In this document: piece after piece, positions 1 through 10,861 of the stretch | Numbering within the stretch: position 1 is the first letter of the stretch | How the letters are laid out: each line of letters begins with the position of its first letter | Source of the DNA: Istiophorus platypterus | Taxonomy: Eukaryota > Chordata > Actinopteri > Istiophoriformes > Istiophoridae | Assembly: GCA_016859345.1 (NCBI GenBank) | Contig: CM029114.1 | Coordinates: forward strand, 17,370,001-17,434,000 | Reading direction: 5' to 3' | Length of the DNA stretch: 64,000 nucleotides | Made by a program: the position numbers and the translations under genes | The notes under the pieces: generated by a model | The model's database searches: none | What the model saw: only the letters and a program-made list of their open reading frames with translations | What the model was told of the DNA's origin: nothing

Positions 1-680
1 ACAAAAGGCTGAAAAAAAAATGTTAACGAAGAAACATGAATTCTAAGGCCAAAATTCCTAGAAGACCAAACCTCAGTGGGCGATGCTGAAGCTGAGGTCA
101 GACAGGCAATACTGTTTTTCATCCCAATAGTGACATGGCCCACAAGTAAAATTAATGAGTGGTGTTAGTAAATTCCACATCAACAAGCCCATTTATATGC
201 ACTTGGCTTCAGTAATTGTAGGCAGGCCTTTCAGGAGTGCTTTATCACACAATGAAGCAGACAAAGAACTTGGTAATCAATGAATCTGCTGTTGCTGCCG
301 CTGAACAAAATAAACAGGGCACTCCTTTCTTTGGCTCAAAGAACATACATAGTCAAACTTTATAAGTGACATGTCTTTTGAATAAACTCAGAAAAGGGAA
401 CTTTGGAGCTGCAATCCCAAATCACCAAATCCCACTCTCACCAAAAGCTCTGCAGATGTGACACCACTCTTTTTTATCTACTAACTTTATAGGAAAACTA
501 CATTCCTATCTGTTAAGCTCTTCAATACAAGAGGCCTTGGGTTTGAGAACTAGGCTCAGAAAAATAAAAATCTAATTTGACGTAGAAGAATAATTCCATT
601 ATACTTGAGTATAAATACATATAAGAGGAGATATAATGACCCAAAGATAACATTGTAAATAATCATAACAACCAACTCAC

Positions 681-1213
681 CTGACCATCCACAGGTTCTA
701 TCTGCTGCAGGGTGGCCAGTACAAACACAGCCGTCTTTCCCATACCAGACTTGGCCTGACACAGGATGTCCATGCCGAGTATAGCTTGAGGAATACACTC
801 ATGTTGGACTGTAAATTTAAAAAAAAGGCAATTGTAAGTGAGTTAACATTTCAAAAACATGTCTTAATTAATTTATAGTATCGGGTGTGACAACAACATA
901 GGAAAACCCAGGGGTTTCTGTCCAGGTGTAGGTCTCATTTTACTGTGTGGGAAGGATGTACAGGGGTTTAACTTGACCTTTAAATAACTCAAAACTGACA
1001 GTCACCTTCTGAGGGATGCTCAAAACCACAGTCGACAATGGCACGGAGTAGCTCTGGTTTGAGGAGAAAGTCTCTGAAGCCTGAGCTGTGGATGGAAACG
1101 TAGGACCCCTTCACCTCCTTCTTGTGTGCTGGTGTCCCACTCTCGGGGGCTCCCTGGGGCTCCTCATCCTCCTCATAGTCCAGGAGCTCATTATCTACGT
1201 CGTTCTCGGCCAT
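681..1213 (-). CDS. ddx39a: DDX39A-type DEAD-box RNA helicase, N-terminal part (gene runs off the left edge)
   Basis: This is the start of a UAP56/DDX39-family ATP-dependent RNA helicase, a nuclear protein of the TREX complex acting in splicing and mRNA export. Coding exons are 1006-1213 (ATG at 1213-1211) and 681-808; together they encode 112 residues and end in phase 0. The protein starts MAENDVDNELLDYEEDEEPQ, followed by the invariant GSYVSIHSSGFRDFLLKPEL block, the Q-motif region, and a Walker A motif AKSGMGKT at about residues 88-95. The acidic EEPQ...ESGTPA segment and ATLQQIEPV resemble DDX39A more than DDX39B, whose equivalents are shorter or read QQLEPVTGQ. The splice acceptor lies directly before the ATG, so the 5' UTR is in another exon. 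The helicase core from motif Ia onward is beyond position 1; 1-680 is intron with no further exon seen. The family is certain; the A versus B paralogue is likely but not proven. Confidence 0.92.
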
Positions 1214-2077
1214 CTGTACGGAAATCAAAGCCACTTGGTCTTATAACTTTAGGTATCAATTGTAAGATAAATTACTATAATCAGATTGTTCAAAGAGTCT
1301 GCTACCTGATAGTGCCATATTTTTGTTCCTAATAATGCCTGTTCTTGTGTCGTACTGTGAATAAGTTAAACTATGAACTGAGTGTTTGTTTAGATTTCAC
1401 TGATCACTGAACTGAACTAGCAGATCGAGGTGAAGATACCATCTTGACCCTATAGTGACCTGCAACCTAATCGGCTATCTCGAATATTGGCTGTTGGCAG
1501 CCATCTCCGAGTCTCAGTCGTTTAACGTTAGCAGGCCGCAGCCGCGGTTCACATAAAAATGAATTAGCTCCACCACTCTATAGAGTCTATAACACGACTA
1601 AGGGGTCCGTTTAGCTATTAAAATTAAGTAGCCTCAAAACGATAGCCGGTGTGTGACCAGGCAGAGACAGCGCACCCATCAACAATGGACTCGTTCTCCT
1701 TCATTCAAACCGACCAGTTAGCAGGCTAGCAGCTAGCTAGCGCTTGAATGGGACTCACGAATTGTTGCAATAAACTTCCCGAACATCGTACCGCTACGTA
1801 CGAGACGGTAGCCAGACAAACAGGCTACAGCAGTTACTTACAGCTACTAAGGAATAAAGCTGATGGGCTAACTCGAATAAAAACTGGCTAACAAAATGAA
1901 GCTAATATTCTTGCGGCCGGCGTGTTAGCAACCGAAGCTAGTCCCGACGCCCCCGAACTTCAGCTCCCGTGACAAAGTATTCGAATATAAATTCTCCAGC
2001 AATAACAACTAAAACGCCGACAAAGCGGCGAGTTTAATAATGAAAAGCATGCACTAGAAAATGCACTTTCTAGTTAC

Positions 2078-2160
2078 CTTGCTGTGATATTCTACGTCCC
2101 GCCGTCGTCTGTGTGCGCGAAACCAGCGAGGCAGCAAATATTCACGGCACACTGAGCACA
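2078..2160 (-). other. ddx39a: Noncoding first exon of ddx39a (upper limit approximate)
   Basis: On the minus strand a GC-rich stretch ends in a clean donor, AAG|GTAACT, with the last exon base at 2078. It lies upstream of the coding exon whose acceptor sits immediately before the start codon, so it fits the 5' UTR exon of ddx39a. The intron would be 1214-2077. The transcription start is not resolved, and 2160 is only an estimate. Confidence 0.5.
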
Positions 2161-3372
2161 CATGTATGGTGTGTTCAGGAACAGGTCGAAAAATAGCACG
2201 CTTTCGATGCGTCGTGAATCGACAAATTCAAAAATAATAATAATAATAATAAAATGTGTTGCGATGTTAAACTTCGGCAAAACATTACTAGGACGCTCTT
2301 GTTTTATTTCCCTACATCGTGTCATGAAAGGACAGAGATTTGAGCTGTAATTCATTCAACAGACTATCGAATTAAAAATCATGCATGGTTTGAATCTTTA
2401 TTAACATCAATGTGCGCCGGAGCTTTCAGGTTGTTCTTCACCTAAAGTGACATATGAACAACACAATTATACACAAAGATATCAACGTTTCCATTGTCTG
2501 TACTTACGGCTATCGAATCAGCGGGGTCCGAATTCCGTTGGGCATGATTACGGCATTGGAAACGACACCTGAAGGCATCAGTCGCCGGACAACAGCGCCT
2601 GTCCAGAATCAAAACCGTCGAGTTTTCTCAGGCTGCGATTGGTCAACATCATAGAGGTAAAGGAAAAGGGTCAGAGCTGTGTTTTAGTTAATGTCATGTA
2701 ATTATATCGTATTATTCATTTGAAAAGAAAGTGTCGTAACACGTGCACAGTGATGGTTTTGTCCCTGCTTCCTTATCTTACCATAGGAGCATTATAAGGA
2801 ACAATTGCAAGTAATTATGCAAGAAATCACTATGGAAGATATTAAACCGTCAGTCTATGTGTATCAGTGCAATGTTACGCACACGGCACAGAACATTTAC
2901 ATTGTCTGTCACAAGTCCCAAGAGCGTGGGGAGCTGCGGTATCAAACGTGTCCACTTGATGGCAATAAAATAGATATATGTGTTTTTCGAGATGAGAGAA
3001 TGTACATCAGAACAATGCTCATGTTTGTTATGTGCCTCAGAAATAGGCTCAGACCCCCCCCCCCAAGATCTCTCAATGGTAGAGAAACACATCAGCTCTG
3101 ACCAGAATTTAATTCAAACATACTATCTTAAAAGATGAACACGTTCATTGCTCCTACTGTGGAAAGTTATGGGATCAATTCTACATTCGCAAATCAAATA
3201 CAAAACGTGGAAATGAGTGTGTGAACACCACACTCTTAAAAATGTGAATATTTCGTCCTGACAGAGCATAACATCATTGTTTGAGAGAAATATAAAGACA
3301 GGTTTTATGATTCATCTGTGTAACAGATAGGAGACCTGAAACTCATGTTCACTACAAAGAGGTTTTATATAT

Positions 3373-3375
<3 letters not shown>
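2160..3375. other. Intergenic region between ddx39a and the evi5l promoter
   Basis: No coding exon is seen here. The left part should hold the ddx39a core promoter. An inverted CCAAT box (ATTGG) at 2638-2642 in a GC-rich context could serve it. Short ORFs at 2454-2654 and 2805-3101 have no recognisable domain. Confidence 0.4.
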
Positions 3376-3414
<39 letters not shown>

Positions 3415-3618
3415 TAGTGCAGGTACCTGCACAGCTCAAATACTAAATCTAAATCATGACTATTGCAAAGAAGTAAAATTGGACATGAATTAATTTCTAA
3501 GAGAATTAAAACAGAAAATAGCAATAAAGAATACAGACCCTTTTAGTTATTGACGCGACTATGATTTGTTGCAGCGGTATAATCAGTCACAGACGCAGAG
3601 ACTGACCGAAACTATGAC

Positions 3619-3658
<40 letters not shown>
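3376..3658. repeat. (TG)n and (TA)n microsatellites
   Basis: There is a TG run of about 35 bases at 3376-3410 and a TA run of about 38 bases at 3621-3658, with about 210 bases of unremarkable sequence between. They separate the ddx39a side from the evi5l promoter side. Confidence 0.95.
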
Positions 3659-3661
<3 letters not shown>

Positions 3662-3699
3662 GTTTCCTCACAAAGATAAATCCCTTAAAGCTGACACCG

Positions 3700-4110
3700 C
3701 TTCATGACACCTGCGGGTCCCGCCTTCTCGCAGAATAAACCCCTACGGCGATTGGCTCCCTCTGTCGTCCTTCCGAAGGGATCCCGCGGTTCTGGCAGCC
3801 CATTGGTCCTCGACGCGTCAATCACGCGTCATCCTGAAAGCCGATTGGTTCGCACCACCTCGTGCTCGAGCAGAGGGCCAGCCATTCCGTGCGATTCACT
3901 CGCAATGACTGATGCCGCCGTTCACGTCCAACCGACGTCCCCGTTAAACCGCAGGCTGCGTCGCTCGGCCGTCATGCTTCTTTTCGCGGATATCGCCAGA
4001 AAGATTTTTCTCCTCTAATATTCATCTCACACACACGCACGCACACGCACGCACACGCACACACACGAGCCTCCAGCCGCGTGCAGGGGCTCGCCAGCGG
4101 CTGCGCGACG
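3700..4110 (+). promoter_or_regulatory. evi5l: CpG-rich promoter region of evi5l with three inverted CCAAT boxes
   Basis: This stretch is much richer in G, C and CpG than its surroundings. It holds three inverted CCAAT boxes (ATTGG) at 3751-3755, 3802-3806 and 3844-3848, spaced 51 and 42 bases apart, with ACGCGT motifs between the second and third. Such arrays are typical NF-Y sites of TATA-less vertebrate promoters. A CA/CGCA-type simple repeat follows at about 4028-4068. The likely start of transcription lies just downstream, before the donor at 4294. NF-Y binding is inferred from sequence only. Confidence 0.55.
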
Positions 4111-4294
4111 CGGCGCTGCCTCCCCGGTCGTGCGGCGGCGGAGGGATGGCACTGCGTCGGACGGGCTCTCCGCTGTTTGTCCTCGGCGGTCCACCTCGGT
4201 TTTAATTAGTCCGTAACACACGTTTGACGTTCGAGGCTGGTTGGCGTGAGGGCGACGACGGACGCACCGCTCCGATTATGGAAAAGGAGTCCAG
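4110..4294 (+). other. evi5l: Probable noncoding first exon of evi5l (left limit approximate)
   Basis: The GC-rich sequence ends in a strong donor, CCAG|GTAAGC, at 4294/4295. An ATG at 4278 opens MEKES and a split AG codon. Joining it to the acceptor at 14835/14836 gives only a ten-codon frame (ending FEDL) that stops at 14849-14851, before the main ATG at 14990. It is therefore better read as 5' UTR carrying a short upstream ORF than as the protein start, unless another exon intervenes. Confidence 0.5.
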
Positions 4295-4799
4295 GTAAGC
4301 GTCTGGGATTTTATCTGTTTATTTGAGGCGTTGCTTTATTTATTTTTTTTTTAACGGGATATCGGTGTTGCAGCGTAGGGAGCATCGACGGGCCCAGGAG
4401 CTTATTAGTTTCTATCAATTCAGCCTAAAAACACTCGTAGTGCCGGTGCCGGTCGTTGAAGCCCCCATCAACAGCAGCATCATCCGTCTGCTCCGTTTAT
4501 CTCAAAGTAAAATTCCACCGTGCAGCGTGCCAACGGAGACACGGCCCATCCAATAGCCCATAAAACCCTGTTTATTGCTAAGGCACCCCGCGCCGCTGCG
4601 TGCCACGTCCATATTGCGTTTCCTCGGCGTCCCGTTCCCGTTTCTAATGTCGTTACACAACCGTGTTGTTGTGGGAAGCCGGGACATTTCGTGCCGCGAA
4701 GAGGGGATGATGTGTCATTTTGGCCACAGATGTTGATCCAGCCGAGCCTCGAGTCGACTGCAGAGCGCGCGGGCCTGTTGTTGAGGCATCCTCAACTAG

Positions 4800-4800
<1 letters not shown>

Positions 4801-4836
<36 letters not shown>
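4801..4836 (+). repeat. (AGC)12 trinucleotide repeat in evi5l intron 1
   Basis: Twelve uninterrupted AGC (CAG) units lie about 500 bases after the first-exon donor. A second, shorter tract of five CTG/GCT units lies near 5863-5879. Poly-Ala, poly-Ser or poly-Cys readings of the tract are artefacts. Confidence 0.95.
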
Positions 4837-5179
4837 CCGGGTCCGACCGGGATGATGAGCTGTCATGTCCAAACAGCCCAGTCAATAGGATTACAGGCTC
4901 CTCAAGTATGAAAGTGCAGGGCAAAGGATTACAGGAGTCTCTCATCCTTTTAGGTTTCTTCTGGAACGACAATAGACTGAAGGCGGACCGGCCCGCCGTG
5001 CATTGTGCACCTGTGTGCGCGCGCGCGTGTGCGCGCGTGTGTATGTTGAGATGTTTGTTGAGCTGATGCTGACAATCACCATACACACCAGGCAACCCCC
5101 ACCAGCCCAGTCCTTAGTCACCTTGGATAACAGTGTCATTTAAATCAATAGTTTTCAGTGTTGTGTTGAACCCAAATCC

Positions 5180-5181
<2 letters not shown>

Positions 5182-5210
<29 letters not shown>
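5182..5210 (+). repeat. Poly-T tract in evi5l intron 1
   Basis: This is an uninterrupted run of about 29 T. It could be the tail of a minus-strand retroposon or a plain homopolymer; no body is recognised beside it. Confidence 0.85.
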
Positions 5211-5213
<3 letters not shown>

Positions 5214-6409
5214 CATATCCATCTAATGAGAGAGCGATTTACAGGTAAATCCTTTGAAACGTGCTTAACTTGTCTTGTAAGACAGAGAACAACTACTACT
5301 CTATACCCCCTTGAGGACCAGGACTGAAAACCTCTGAGTTGAATGACACTGTGCTTTAAATCTAGGCCAAGCACATATCTCTTATAAGTCCCAAGTGGGA
5401 TAAAAAGTACGGAACTGACGTAGTTTTTGGGCTATGTCGTTGAAGGATTAAGGTTACTGCTGACTAGTGTCAAAATAAAAGAGCTCAGGCCCTTATCTTT
5501 TTTTTATTGGGGGGGGGGTCATTCAAAGATTTAATTATCTTACTCTTTTGATTGTAATTATGGCTTAAGTGCCCCATGACTAAGGACATGTAGCGCTGAG
5601 TAATGGGTTCATCATATCTTCAAATGGGATACAATGAAAATGCCTTCAGACTTATCTCTGAAAGCCACTCACCATGCAAAAGACATCTCAAACATGTCAC
5701 CGTCAAGGAAACGGATATCTGTTTCTCACATCCTGGTGACCTTGTTTTTAAGTGACACTGCCGCGAGACGACTTCTTATCTGATCCCACGCATTCACGCA
5801 AAGACTATGTTTATGACACGCAAAGAACACTCCAGCTGAACCTTTTCCTCCGCACTCACTACTGCTGCTGCTGCTGCTGCCAAACTCTTCTTCCATGTGA
5901 GAGAGTGGTAAGCTAATAGGGTCTGGAAGTGTCATCGGAGGAAACAGTCTCTGCGTTGTGCGTATGCTTGTGTGTGTACTTGCCTGCATTTGAATGTGTG
6001 CATGCATGTGTGTGCAGCCTCTAGCAAGAACCAGAGGAGAGATATCACCTCGCAGAATAGAGATGTCGGTGACGAACAGGAGCCACGTGCCAGGTCATAA
6101 CAGGGATGGAATGATAGATTTTCCCTAGACCTAAAACAAGATTCTTCTTTCATAAGTTGTGTGCATAGAGGTGATGTTGTTTGCTTTTTCTTGAGCTTAC
6201 AATGAGATCTAACATCCGCTCCACTCCTGGCTTAATCCAGCTAGAAAACCTGCGATGAATCATCAAAGAGAAGCAATATGACTTTTTTATAAACTGCAGT
6301 TGTAGCTGTATATGTGGAGGCCATCATTATCACTTGCAAGTACTGTTATTGCATATGCCCAGTACCTGTTTATAGGTAATTCTAACTTCCAGTTTCGACA
6401 CCGTGCTGC

Positions 6410-6738
6410 CTGTGGGGCTGCAACTAATGATTATTTTCACTGCTGATTGATCCATTGATTATTTTCTCACTTAATTATAATAATTATAATTTCCTAAAAC
6501 CCAAGGTAACGTCTTAAAATTTAATTCTAACAGTCTAAAACTCAATATTCCATTTACTATCATAGAAGACCAAGAACACTGGCAGATATACATATTTGAG
6601 GAGATGAAAACCAGAGAATTTTTTTCCTTGAGAAGATGACTTAAAATCAATTTGATCGACTATTACTGTAGTTGCTAATCAATTTCCTGCTTATCAGCTA
6701 TCTTTTAATCCACTAATTGTTGCATCTCTAGTTGCCTG
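6410..6738. mobile_element. Dispersed fish repeat, GGGCTGCAACTAAT...ATTGTTGCATCTCTAG type
   Basis: The ends are imperfect inverted repeats: GGGCTGCAACTAATGATTA at the left and, read in reverse, AGAGATGCAACAATTAG at the right. The interior (CCAAGGTAACGTCTTA, ACTATCATAGAAGACC, ATTTGAGGAGATGAAA) matches a very common teleost nonautonomous element as I remember it. It is diverged and old, and has no coding capacity. Confidence 0.6.
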
Positions 6739-7099
6739 CACACTTTAGTGCCTGTATCTCAGAAGTAAAAGATTCAGTCTTATTTTGTCACTCTGCAGGC
6801 TTAAGTGTGTTTTTAAAAATCTCCAGATGGATGCTTTTTACTGCTCCAGTGTCTGTCAGACTGAGTTGCAACTTTTCCTTGTAGTATAACTCCAAACTTT
6901 GTAAAGTGACAAGATTAATGAAAGTGTTTTCCCTTGTGGTAGCTTGCTGTTAGGTGGGCCAAGTCCATGAATGTTGCAGGTCCCCTAGTTAAAGCACAAA
7001 ATTATGAAAATAATATAAGGCTAAAACTGCTAAAACTCAGTAATGAATTGAGATTTTGGTCAAACAACTGAAAAAAAACCAACTGAAACATGCCCATTA

Positions 7100-7350
7100 C
7101 ATTTCACATCATCAGATGTCTTGTTTTGCAGTCCAAAACCAAAAGATCCTGAATTTACTATTATAGAAGAAACCACCAAGATCCAAGTTCCAAGAAACCA
7201 GCAAATATTTACATTTGAGAAGCTGCAACCTGTGGACTTTTGGATTTTTTGGTTAAAATTAATTAAACAAATAACAACTTATCAAAATTGTTTCTGGTCA
7301 GTTTTCTGTGGATAGATCAATCAGTCAGTTGGCTCATTGTTTCAGCTCTG
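7100..7350. mobile_element. Second, more decayed copy of the same dispersed fish repeat
   Basis: It shares interior blocks with the 6.4-6.7 kb copy: CAGATGTCTTGTTTTGCAGT, TTTACTATTATAGAAGAA, ATTTACATTTGAGAAGCTGC and a TTTCAGCTCTGA end. The short ORF at 7121-7315 lies wholly in the repeat and is not a gene. Confidence 0.55.
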
Positions 7351-8929
7351 AAATAGTAAACATCTGAGTTGAATGATCATGCCAGTTTTTCTTATCTACA
7401 CTATGTTTTTTCAGTGTTTGCTAAATAGCAAAATAATCCACACAAAGCTGAATATGACATTAAAAAGCATATTATGTTAAAAATGAATTACCCCTTTACC
7501 AGGATTTCTGCTTTTCTGTACAAAAGATCAGAACATTTAACCAGATTGGCCAAGTCATTGTTAATGTTTGAATTCAACACAAGGGAATGATTTACCACTG
7601 GCTGAATGTATGAAAATATGATTAACAACACAGACGAGTTACTGAGTGAGAGACTTTGTCGTCACATCAGGCTGTTGGCGAAGATTCCTTTAGACAATGA
7701 ACCTGTAACATGGTGCATCCTGTGAGCTAATGGACCATCTTGTGCCTGTGCTCCAGGTTGAACAGTGTGGAAGTTAAAAGGTTTTTGGAGCAGGTTAAGT
7801 AGATTTGAAATGTGTTTAGAATAATTTATATAAAAATGAGGTTTTCTTTCCTTATAGATGCATGAATAAGTGACGGCCATAAATCATTTTTGATATCTTG
7901 TAATTTGTCTGGATTTGAATTGAAACTTATCAAAGCTCCTAGACCTTAGTCTCTAGAGACACTTATAGTTTCTAGAGTTTGATTAGTTTATTCATTTTCT
8001 CCAGAAGCTTGGGGTTGTTATGAAATACAAGAAACAAAGCTTGCAAAAAAAAAAATAAAGCCTTTTTTAAGATGTAGTTTTTGTGGATTTGACTATTCCC
8101 TCTCACAGCCATTTCCAAGGCAAACAAAAGATGTTTATAAACAGAACAGGCGATTACACAGCAGCTCGGCCACTGATCAGTGTTTTTCAAGGCACTGCTT
8201 GGAAAGAATGAAATTAAAAGATGACATAATGAATGCAACAGGAAAACTAATTTCAGTCATTGCTTTAGCAGCACATTAAGCAATGCCTATGTACCTATGA
8301 TAGCACTAAGATCATAGCATGGCACTATCACATAATCCAGTTCTGAGATTAGCACATGATTGGTGAATGTTGCAGTCCTTCCAATCATGATTTGTTTTAG
8401 TTGTAAGATATTAAATGATCTGACCAGTATGTAGTTCAAAGTGATTGATGTGTTGTGGTAATGGCTATTTCTAGACAATTTCCCCTAACAGTGGCACTCA
8501 GGGGAACCGAATCATCTGGAGACGGATACTAACTAAATTTAGAGCAGGAAAGCATTAGTCATACAAAGTGGTCAGTAGATTTAAAAATGTCTCAAACATT
8601 CATCGGCAGTGTCGCTTCCATTGGTCCATGTGTGTCTCCTCCTCATTCAGGCTCAGTGTCATACTAAGTTCTTACTGAATAAATCCCTGAAAACTTCTGC
8701 TGCAGGGCACAACACACCAGAGTTAGCAGTTACATTTCAATAATGTATAGAGTGCAGTTTTAAGCATGAGGACTGTTTGGAGAACAGACTGTTGTTAATG
8801 TAATGATGATGCATGAAGGCTGATGCTCTCTAGTTTACTAGATAGCCATTACGAGTCCACAGTGCTCATGTACTTAAAGCACTGTGCCATCAGCGCACAG
8901 TTGAATAAACTAAAGAGTAAGTCAAGCGG

Positions 8930-9422
8930 CAGCGGTAAAGTGCCCAAATCATTTACTCAAGTATAACTACTAATACCAAAACATGAAATTGCTCCATTAT
9001 AACTACAAGTCTTGCCTTCACAACAGTAGTGGCAATACAATGTAAAAGTATCAAAAGTAAAGGTACAGTACTCATAATTCAGAGAGGCCCCTTTCAGTGT
9101 TATACCACTGTATTTTAGATTATTATTATTATTATTAATATTATATTTATTATTATTGTTATTGATGTGCTTTAATTAAGTAGTTGGTCAAACTGTTTTC
9201 ATTTGAGTACAATACCTCATATTTCATAAACTGATCATATTATTCATATGTAAGATTCTCATCTGAAAAGTAACCAATAAATCTTAAATAAATGAAGTGG
9301 AGTAAAAAGTACAGTATTTCCATCTGGAGTAGACATATAAAGTAACATTCAATGGAAATACTCAAGTATCTAAAAGTTGTTACTTTTAGTACACTTCTTG
9401 AGTACATGTACTTCCACCACTG
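8930..9422. mobile_element. hAT-type MITE (493 bp) with 8-bp target-site duplication
   Basis: The element begins CAGCGGTAAAGTGC and ends GTACTTCCACCACTG; the ends form an imperfect terminal inverted repeat of the CAGTGGTGGAAGTAC kind. It is flanked by near-identical 8-mers, TCAAGCGG at 8922-8929 and TCAGGCAG at 9423-9430 (6 of 8 match), as expected for hAT transposition followed by decay. The interior has ACTCAAGTA motifs and an ATT-rich stretch near 9120-9165. It encodes nothing. Related fragments occur near 43.8 kb and 62 kb. Confidence 0.75.
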
Positions 9423-10787
9423 TCAGGCAGATGCTGCAAGATGATTTAAAAGTCAGCTTTCATCATACACACGTTGATCAGCATCTACTTTACACATTAT
9501 TGCCCTTTTGCACTGTGTGTGGAGTCTGTTTAACTGGTCAATAAGTCTGCATCAGTGCAGTGAGGACTAATCCCATGCATTGGTTTTACTTAATCGAGTC
9601 ATTCTCTTTCCAGTTATGGCTTTTACAAAAACCAAGAGAAGGAGCTTTGAGCAGCAATATCTGAAAAAAACACATCCCTCCTTTACAATGGGATGCTTTT
9701 AGCAGCATGGAGTCCAGCAGCAGTCACAAGGCTACTGGGTACAGTAGATGAATAGTGTGGAAATTAGCAGTCAGTGTGTCAGAAACCAAACATGAGATCA
9801 TGAGTAGGAACAACACTGAAGTTAGACTTTACAGATTAACAAAGGGGTCGCCCTTGATGTCAGGGCTGAAAGGGCCCAGGGCCAAGACGTACACACACAG
9901 ATGGAGGGGGAGGAGAGGAGGAGGCTGTGACACATCAGCGAGGTCAGGGATCCTATGAAAACCAGCTGATTTCTTTTTACTTTTATAAAATGCTGGTCAG
10001 GTTTCTCCATTTTTGTGCTTCTATGTTTTTCGTGGTCGCTGGGGAAATAATTTACTGCATAGAATATAATATTACTGTATGTCTTTGGTGGGTGTTTGGA
10101 GATCAGTGGGGGCTTGCCTTTTTCAACCCTCCGTATTTTTATGGCCCCAGGCCAACTCATTTTTTTACATCAGGAAGCCCAGATGGGAACCCTGAAAAGC
10201 GTCTTTACACCAACGAAAAAAGTATTTGTAAATCGGACACGCTCTGCACAAAGGATTGCTTGCAAACCACAGAAGCCATGTTCAGAAGATGGAAGGGCAA
10301 AGGGGACATGGGTTCTTGTTGGATAGCTAGAGATGGTGTGTGTGTGTGTGTTTCTATGTTTCTGTGTTTGGAGGAGGTCAGAGGAGGAAACAAAAGCACT
10401 GTGTTGTTTATGTAGACAGTAAGGGCTCTGAGAGGAGGCGTACAGGCATAGGCTTTGCTCAGTTCCATTATTGTGTATGGTAATATCCATAAATGAGAGG
10501 CTAAATATCCATCTATCACACTGCAGGTGTATGTCAGTGAACATGCGCAATAATAACCTTTCATCTAGTACATGCACACACTAAGCATGCTCAGAAACAC
10601 AAATTTAAATGGATTATAATGCCCCCCCCCACACCCACCGACCCCCCTTTACTCTCAGTCCTCTGCAGTTTCTCCAAAGTACACAATGACATTAGAGCGA
10701 GCCTGCTGTCATATACAGAGCAACAGCCAAGCTTAAGCAATCTGGCTTGTTTTTGCTTTGTCAGAGACCTTCAAAATGTCCTTCCAA

Positions 10788-10790
<3 letters not shown>

Positions 10791-10860
<70 letters not shown>

Positions 10861-10861
10861 T
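10791..10861 (+). repeat. (TG)26(AG)9 compound microsatellite
   Basis: A TG run of 52 bases passes directly into an AG run, with more GA-rich sequence to about 10885. It lies inside evi5l intron 1. Confidence 0.95.

Noticed and set aside
1126..1332. Plus-strand ORF over the first ddx39a coding exon
   Set aside because: It is antisense to an exon with near-identity to DDX39-family proteins.
3704..4018. 104-aa ORF in the GC-rich promoter
   Set aside because: Open frames are expected in CpG-rich DNA; the region is better explained as a promoter with CCAAT boxes.
4278..4294. MEKES... as the evi5l protein start
   Set aside because: The joined frame stops at 14849-14851; the ATG at 14990 leads directly into the conserved EVI5L N-terminus.
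9927..10415. 162-aa ORF in evi5l intron 1
   Set aside because: It begins and ends in unremarkable and simple-repeat sequence and shows no domain, conserved motif or splice partner.
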